From the NCBI GenBank assembly GCA_038229595.1, contig JBBROH010000036.1, forward strand, positions 1 to 25,619: a stretch of DNA of 25,619 nt. Direction: 5' to 3'. The DNA comes from JBBROH01 sp038229595. GTDB taxonomy: Bacteria > Chloroflexota > Chloroflexia > QHBQ01. Of the stretch, positions 21,523 to 25,619 are shown piece by piece. The notes beneath the pieces are model-generated. The model did no database searches. It was given only the letters and a program-made list of their open reading frames with translations, and had not been told where the DNA came from. Position 1 is the first letter of the stretch. Each line of letters begins with the position of its first letter. Made by a program: the position numbers and the translations under genes.

Positions 21523-22911
21523 TTAGCGGTTCAGCAGCACCCAGGTGCCATTAGGGGTGGTTAGGTTGCCGCCGCTGGGTAGCAGGGCGATCACCTTGTC
21601 TACAGTGCCGGTGTAAAAGAGTGCGCCCTTCTCGTAGCCCTGCCGTGCGCCCGTGCCGCCCACCTCCTGGTTGCTGGCCCAGCCGAGCTTCTGGCGCACC
21701 CCTGCACCTTCGCGCCAGACCTTGCCGAAGCCACGGATCGGTTCGTAGAGGCCGCTGGGCGGGGTGAGGCCACCGTTCACCGCGTCACCCTCGCGCCAAC
21801 TGTCAGCATAGACCTGGTAGGTGCCGTCGTTGTAGAGAACATAGATACCCTTGTCGCCATCATTCGCGTAGAAGTAGAGCATCCGACCGCCCTGGAAGTC
21901 CTCGTAAGCGGTCTTGACGTTGCCGCCAGCAATACCCGCATCGGTGGCGCAGCCGAGCAGTTGGCGCACCGTCTGGTTGCTGCGAACGCTGTTGGCGAAG
22001 GTAGCAGCGGGGGCGAAGGTGCAGTTATCCGCCGGGGTTGGCTGGCCGCCACCATACCGCCAGTTGTAGTACTGGCTGCCAACATTGCCCATCTCGACGC
22101 GGAAGCCCGCCGAGTTGCTGGGCGTAAAGGTGAGGATGCGTCGCTCGAAAGCCTGGAACATAACTGCCTTGTCCACGCCACCGACGCGCATGGTAGTCCA
22201 GTACGGCTCGCTGATCGGGTAGCCCACCGTGTAGATCGCGTCGATCACCGGGCCGTTGACGTAGCGACCACCTTCGTAGACGGTGCCGCTCTGGTTGAGG
22301 TAGTCGTAGAATTGGTCGGCGATATTGTGGCCGGTTTGGGTGTAGAAGACCTTGAGCTTCGCCAGCCCCGCCTTCGTACTATCTGCCCCAATCACACCGC
22401 TACGTGCATACGTCTCGGTCACGTCCTGACCCACGCGCACGTTGCTGCGGCCCAGCACGGTAGCCAGGCTGGTGAAGGTGGGCGTGTTAGGATTGAAGCC
22501 GTTCGGGAAGTCGCCCGCGAGCGTAATATTAGCAGAGGTGTAGGGCTGGAAGCTGTTGTTGCCGATCTGGATGCGCCCCTCGATCATCTCGCGCACCAAC
22601 AGGCCGTTGCTGATGTAGAACTGGCTATTGGGGTCGGCGTTGGGGTTGTTGATCTCCATCCGACTCTTTTCGTAGTAGACGATGCGCCGCTGACCGTTCT
22701 GGCCCTCAGCATACGGCTCGAAGGCAACCCCGCTGATGCGATTGCCCCACACCCAACCGCGACTGACAACCCCATTGCGTACTGGCAGGTCGGGGCGGTC
22801 AGCTACCGCCTGGAAGGGGTCGGCCTGCGCGCTGCTGCTGGCTGCCAACATGGGCAAGGCTGCCAACATGAGAGCAAGGGCGAGGGCAAGGCTGATAATT
22901 CTCTTGTTCAT
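21523..22911 (-). CDS. Secreted protein with C-terminal LGFP-like repeats, unknown function
   Basis: 462 aa. The second of two close ATGs (22911) is preferred because AGGAG at 22922-22918 lies 6 nt from it but directly abuts the first (22917). A signal peptide ends after SAQA (about residue 30). The first half contains YYEKSRMEIN, ISNGLLVREMIEGRIQIG and ERRILTFTPSN...VEMGNVGSQYYNWRY (about 251-283), a pattern I recall from secreted Chloroflexota proteins without known function. The C-terminus (about 390-435) has GFGKVWRE / VRQKLGWA / QGYEKGALFYTG, resembling LGFP-type repeats that associate with cell walls. No catalytic motif is evident. Lying between two glucan-degrading enzymes, it could be a surface substrate-binding or structural partner; that is inference only. 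Confidence 0.85.
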   Translation of the reverse strand: MNKRIISLALALALMLAALPMLAASSSAQADPFQAVADRPDLPVRNGVVSRGWVWGNRISGVAFEPYAEGQNGQRRIVYYEKSRMEINNPNADPNSQFYISNGLLVREMIEGRIQIGNNSFQPYTSANITLAGDFPNGFNPNTPTFTSLATVLGRSNVRVGQDVTETYARSGVIGADSTKAGLAKLKVFYTQTGHNIADQFYDYLNQSGTVYEGGRYVNGPVIDAIYTVGYPISEPYWTTMRVGGVDKAVMFQAFERRILTFTPSNSAGFRVEMGNVGSQYYNWRYGGGQPTPADNCTFAPAATFANSVRSNQTVRQLLGCATDAGIAGGNVKTAYEDFQGGRMLYFYANDGDKGIYVLYNDGTYQVYADSWREGDAVNGGLTPPSGLYEPIRGFGKVWREGAGVRQKLGWASNQEVGGTGARQGYEKGALFYTGTVDKVIALLPSGGNLTTPNGTWVLLNR

Positions 22912-23137
22912 CTTCATCTCCTGGTCTTTGATGATCGAAACTTCAGTTGCGTACTTTCACGCTCACTAAGATAACGAACCAATCCGCAAGAGGTTTCGTG
23001 GCACGGGGAAGATGAGGCGAGCGGGAACAACCCACCATTCTAGTACTTTAGGGGCGAGCGGCTGCCACCGCATGACCGCAGAGGGGCTACGGCCCGCCCA
23101 ACAAGCGGCTGTGGTAAGTTGTTGGCGCATCGTTCCC

Positions 23138-25165
23138 TCAGCGCGGCAACCCCTCGGCGGGGTAGGGCAGCGACTTGCTGCTGGCGGCTGCCGCTAGCTC
23201 CTGGTACTTGCGGGCATACTCCAGGGTGGCGGCCACCACCGTGCCGTGCGTCCAGGTCAGGGGCGCGACGCTCATCGGCTGGCCGCTGTAGGGGTTGAGT
23301 TGCTCGGCCATTACCCCGCTGGGGGCAGCATGGCTGGCAACCCACTGCAAGATTTCCTTCGCGGGCGCAAGGTCGGTCAGGCGGCGGGCGCGGGCGATAT
23401 GCCACTGCGCCTGCCACATGGTGCAGATGAACCAGGGGTTGCCAGGGACATTCTGGATGTCGTCGCTGACCCGATGAAAGTAGTCGTTTTCGTAGCGAGC
23501 AGAGCCACCGACTTCGGTTTTGGCCCACAAGCGGCGGCGGATCGCCTCCATCGTGCTGACCACCTGCGGGTTGCTGGCATCGAGCATCCCGAAGTAGAAC
23601 AGGCCGTAGATACTGCTGTCAATGTTGGAGTCGGCTATCAACTCGCCCTCTGCGGTGGCACAGAGGCCGCGCAGGAAGCGGTTGTTGCCAGCATCCCACA
23701 GGTGTTTGAGGGCAGCCTCCTTGATTTCGTTGGCGGCCTGGGCGTACTGGGCCGCTGCCTTGCGCTCGCCAAAGATTTCGGCGAAGCCTGCCGCTGCTGT
23801 CAGCCCCGCCCAGGTTGCCGCCACGGTAAAGCTCCAGATGCCGCGCCGCTCCTCCCACAGGTCGTAGGTGGGCGCAGGCAGACCCGTCGCCTTGTCGCGG
23901 TAGCTCACCATCCAGTCCGCAGCCCGCTTGATGAAGCTGCTGTAGAGGCTGGTGATGAACTCCAGGTCGGTGTACTGCTGGTAGTGCTTCCAGAGGGCGT
24001 GCAGCACCAGGGCGGTTTCGTCCTCCTGGATCGGCAACTGCGCGTCCCCATGCGCGCCGATCCAGGGGTGCCAGGAGGAGCCGAAGCTACCATCGGGGCT
24101 ATACTTGTGCAGCAGATAGCCGTCCTCGGTGATCGTGCGGGCGCAGAACTCGAAGAAGCGGCGGGCGAGGTCGGGGTAGCCTGCGCTATCCACCGCCATC
24201 GCAATCAGTGCGCCGTCACGCGGCCAGACGTAGGAGTAGGTGTCACGATTGAAGTTCATGTTGTCACTATCATTAGCGGCCAGGATCGCCCCACGATTGT
24301 CGATCTGGGTGCGGAGGATCAGCAGGCTGCGGCGGTAGAGGTTGCTGACTGGCGCGGAAAGGTCGCACTTGCTGATCACCGCCTCGGTGTCGCTGCGCTT
24401 CGACCAGCGTCGCCAGTAGGCGGTGGTGCGGTCAAGAATGCCAACCACCCCCAGCTTGCGGGTGGCAGCATCAAGCTGCTTGACCTCGGAGAACGACTTG
24501 CCGACCGCCATCCAATGGCTGATCGTCGCGTTGCCAGCGTCGGGCAGGGTGGCGTGCAGGCTGACAGTGCAATCCACCGAACCCTGGGTGATCGGGTTGC
24601 CGCTGAGGTAGCCGTCCTCTGCGTCGCGCCACGTTCCCTCGGCCCCGTTCGACTTCTGGCCTGCCGCGTAGCCGTTGAGGCCGACCCGCTCGCCTACCTG
24701 CCCGTTGAACAGCAAATAGCGGCGGCCACGGTAGGCGATCATCGAGTTCAGTTTGGGCGCATAGTAGACGGTGTCGCCAATATCCGAGCCGTAGAGGTTG
24801 ATTGCATAGTGGAAGAACAGGCGCAGTTCTCGTGTCTGCTGGCGGTGATTGATGAAGCTGAATTGGCGCACCATGATGTTCTTCTCAATGTCCACTGCGT
24901 CGCTAACGGCGATAGCGAGGCCGAGGTGGTCGTTCGCCAGCGTCACCTGCGTAACCAGCGCATCATGCTTGTAGAGCAGCACGCGCGACCAGCTACGGTC
25001 GTCCAGCCAGAGGAACTCGCCGTCTACCCACAAACCAGTGCGGCAGGGGAAGCCGAGGGTATGATTTTCGAGGCCAACGAAGGGGTAGTAGATGTCGCGG
25101 ACGTTGTAATTTGCGTCAAAGTTGATCAGCAGATTGCCGTTACCAATGGGTAGATCGCGTGGCAA
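23138..25165 (-). CDS. Cytoplasmic GH15 glucoamylase-type glycoside hydrolase
   Basis: 675 aa from a TTG at 25165. The GTG at 25195 in frame lacks a Shine-Dalgarno, while AGGGAGA (25180-25174) is 8 nt before the TTG, and the protein then starts PRDLPIGNGNLL as bacterial GH15 proteins do. An N-terminal beta-sandwich (about 1-260) precedes an (alpha/alpha)6 barrel (about 280-660). The general acid is in YDLWEERRG (Glu438) and the general base in MAEQLNP (Glu621), matching Glu179/Glu400 of fungal glucoamylase. It releases glucose from non-reducing ends of malto-oligosaccharides; glucodextranase or trehalase-like specificity cannot be excluded. No signal peptide, so it would act on imported or stored glucan. 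The 226 bp to the next gene show no clear terminator. Confidence 0.92.
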   Translation of the reverse strand: MPRDLPIGNGNLLINFDANYNVRDIYYPFVGLENHTLGFPCRTGLWVDGEFLWLDDRSWSRVLLYKHDALVTQVTLANDHLGLAIAVSDAVDIEKNIMVRQFSFINHRQQTRELRLFFHYAINLYGSDIGDTVYYAPKLNSMIAYRGRRYLLFNGQVGERVGLNGYAAGQKSNGAEGTWRDAEDGYLSGNPITQGSVDCTVSLHATLPDAGNATISHWMAVGKSFSEVKQLDAATRKLGVVGILDRTTAYWRRWSKRSDTEAVISKCDLSAPVSNLYRRSLLILRTQIDNRGAILAANDSDNMNFNRDTYSYVWPRDGALIAMAVDSAGYPDLARRFFEFCARTITEDGYLLHKYSPDGSFGSSWHPWIGAHGDAQLPIQEDETALVLHALWKHYQQYTDLEFITSLYSSFIKRAADWMVSYRDKATGLPAPTYDLWEERRGIWSFTVAATWAGLTAAAGFAEIFGERKAAAQYAQAANEIKEAALKHLWDAGNNRFLRGLCATAEGELIADSNIDSSIYGLFYFGMLDASNPQVVSTMEAIRRRLWAKTEVGGSARYENDYFHRVSDDIQNVPGNPWFICTMWQAQWHIARARRLTDLAPAKEILQWVASHAAPSGVMAEQLNPYSGQPMSVAPLTWTHGTVVAATLEYARKYQELAAAASSKSLPYPAEGLPR

Positions 25166-25216
25166 ATTGGGTTTCTCCCTAGCAAGGATTGGCACGACGC
25201 TGTGCTGGTGAGCTTC

Positions 25217-25233
25217 ATTTTACCACATTGTGG
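25217..25233 (-). promoter_or_regulatory. -10 element and adjoining palindrome of the GH15 promoter
   Basis: On the minus strand TAAAAT (25222-25217) is a good -10, placing the start near 25210 and giving about a 45-nt leader to the TTG. No clear -35 is seen. Immediately upstream is the perfect palindrome CCACA-T-TGTGG (25223-25233), lying in the spacer where a regulator could bind. Confidence 0.45.
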
Positions 25234-25345
25234 CCCGCCCTGCCCAGCCGAGCGACGGATGAGGCTGCGGGCTGCGCCTGCCTTCCTCCCCTCGCGGAGG
25301 ATGAGCGTGGGCCGCTGGCTGTGACCCTGGGCAGCTATCGTGTGT

Positions 25346-25351
25346 TATAAT
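25346..25351 (+). promoter_or_regulatory. -10 element of the UPF0235 gene
   Basis: A perfect TATAAT whose last base is 7 nt before the A of the ATG at 25358, so transcription should begin at or next to the start codon. The -35 region is weak (GTGACC at 25321-25326, 19-bp spacing). Confidence 0.6.
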
Positions 25352-25357
25352 GTGGTG

Positions 25358-25619
25358 ATGACAGCAGACGAGTTGAACGAGCAGGCGGCGGGCTGGGGGC
25401 TGCGGGCTAGAGCGGGTGGGGTAGAGTGGCAGGTGCGGGCAACACCACGCGCCGCGCGTAACGCGATCCTCGGCCAGCAAGCTGGGGCCACCCGCATCGC
25501 CCTCACTGCGCCGCCGGTCGCGGGGGCTGCCAATGCCGCCCTGACGGAATATGTCGCCGCAGTGCTGGGGGTTAGTAAGCGGCAGGTGAGGCTGACTCAC
25601 GGCAGCAGCAGCCGCAGCA
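25358..25619 (+). CDS. UPF0235 / DUF167 (YggU) family protein, 3' end outside window
   Basis: The first 87 residues are present and the frame is open to the edge. The family pattern is clear: VRATPRAARNAILG, then RIALTAPPVAGAANAALTEYVAAVLGV and VRLTHGSSSRS, matching the small alpha/beta YggU fold in which the APPVxGxAN and GxxSRxK segments are hallmarks. Biochemical function is not established for the family. About 5-15 residues are probably missing, since family members are roughly 95-110 aa. There is no Shine-Dalgarno; GTG codons at 25352 and 25355 are in frame with the ATG, and the -10 position points to a leaderless mRNA. It is divergent from the GH15 gene. Confidence 0.88.
   Translation, partial: MTADELNEQAAGWGLRARAGGVEWQVRATPRAARNAILGQQAGATRIALTAPPVAGAANAALTEYVAAVLGVSKRQVRLTHGSSSRS

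Noticed and set aside
22912..23137. A promoter for the LGFP-like protein gene
   Set aside because: Partial matches (TAGAAT, TTGCGG) do not pair at an acceptable spacing. The gene may be read through from the GH15 gene, but I cannot show it.
23246..25153. A 635-aa open frame on the + strand opposite the GH15 gene
   Set aside because: It is a shadow of a gene with intact GH15 catalytic motifs; no promoter or ribosome site supports it.

Overview
The window is about 25.6 kb of GC-rich chromosomal DNA with tightly packed bacterial genes, canonical sigma-70-type promoters, strong Shine-Dalgarno sites and frequent TTG or GTG starts. I see no transposase, integrase, phage gene, CRISPR array, tRNA or rRNA. 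The gene set (SLH-bearing secreted amylase, secreted proteins with LGFP-like repeats, an LPXTG-anchored nucleotidase, a MoxR/DUF58/DUF4129 cluster, intracellular GH15 glucoamylase) most resembles filamentous Chloroflexota. That assignment rests on recognising families from memory, not on a search.

Layout. Left (1-5.6 kb, + strand): the tail of an unknown gene, then a promoter and a probable operon of a winged-helix regulator, a DUF885 metallopeptidase-like protein, and the TldD and TldE peptidase pair. Centre-left (5.6-7.8 kb, +): four short transcription units, each with its own promoter: a BlaI/MecI-type repressor, a 97-aa unknown protein, a cyclophilin-type peptidyl-prolyl isomerase, and a 113-aa unknown protein. 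Centre (7.8-10.4 kb, -): a secreted 5'-nucleotidase-type phosphoesterase with a sortase signal, and a GNAT acetyltransferase. Then (10.4-14.3 kb, +) a MoxR ATPase, DUF58 and DUF4129 membrane-protein operon, meeting a convergent saccharopine/lysine dehydrogenase-like gene. Right (15.6-25.2 kb, -): an alpha-glucan block with an 1857-aa surface amylase, a secreted protein of unknown role and a cytoplasmic GH15 glucoamylase. A truncated UPF0235 (YggU) gene reads out of the right edge.

The most informative signals are regulatory. Four direct TTAAC-type repeats at exact 11-bp spacing, the architecture of a PhoB/PhoP box, precede the nucleotidase gene. A Gram-positive-type LexA (SOS) box sits at the predicted transcription start of the 113-aa gene, behind a perfect consensus promoter. 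A TACAA-N4-TTGTA dyad overlaps the -10 box of the BlaI-type repressor gene and suggests autorepression. Two genes appear to be transcribed leaderless.

The most unusual protein is the amylase. Its three SLH modules appear to sit inside the all-beta C-terminal domain of the GH13 enzyme rather than at an end of the protein. It then carries three copies of a roughly 210-residue module I cannot name, joined by Thr/Pro-rich linkers. Two surface-attachment chemistries (SLH and LPXTG) therefore occur in one locus. A plausible overall picture is a cell that degrades starch-like glucans at its surface, finishes oligosaccharides with an internal glucoamylase, and scavenges phosphate from nucleotides when starved.
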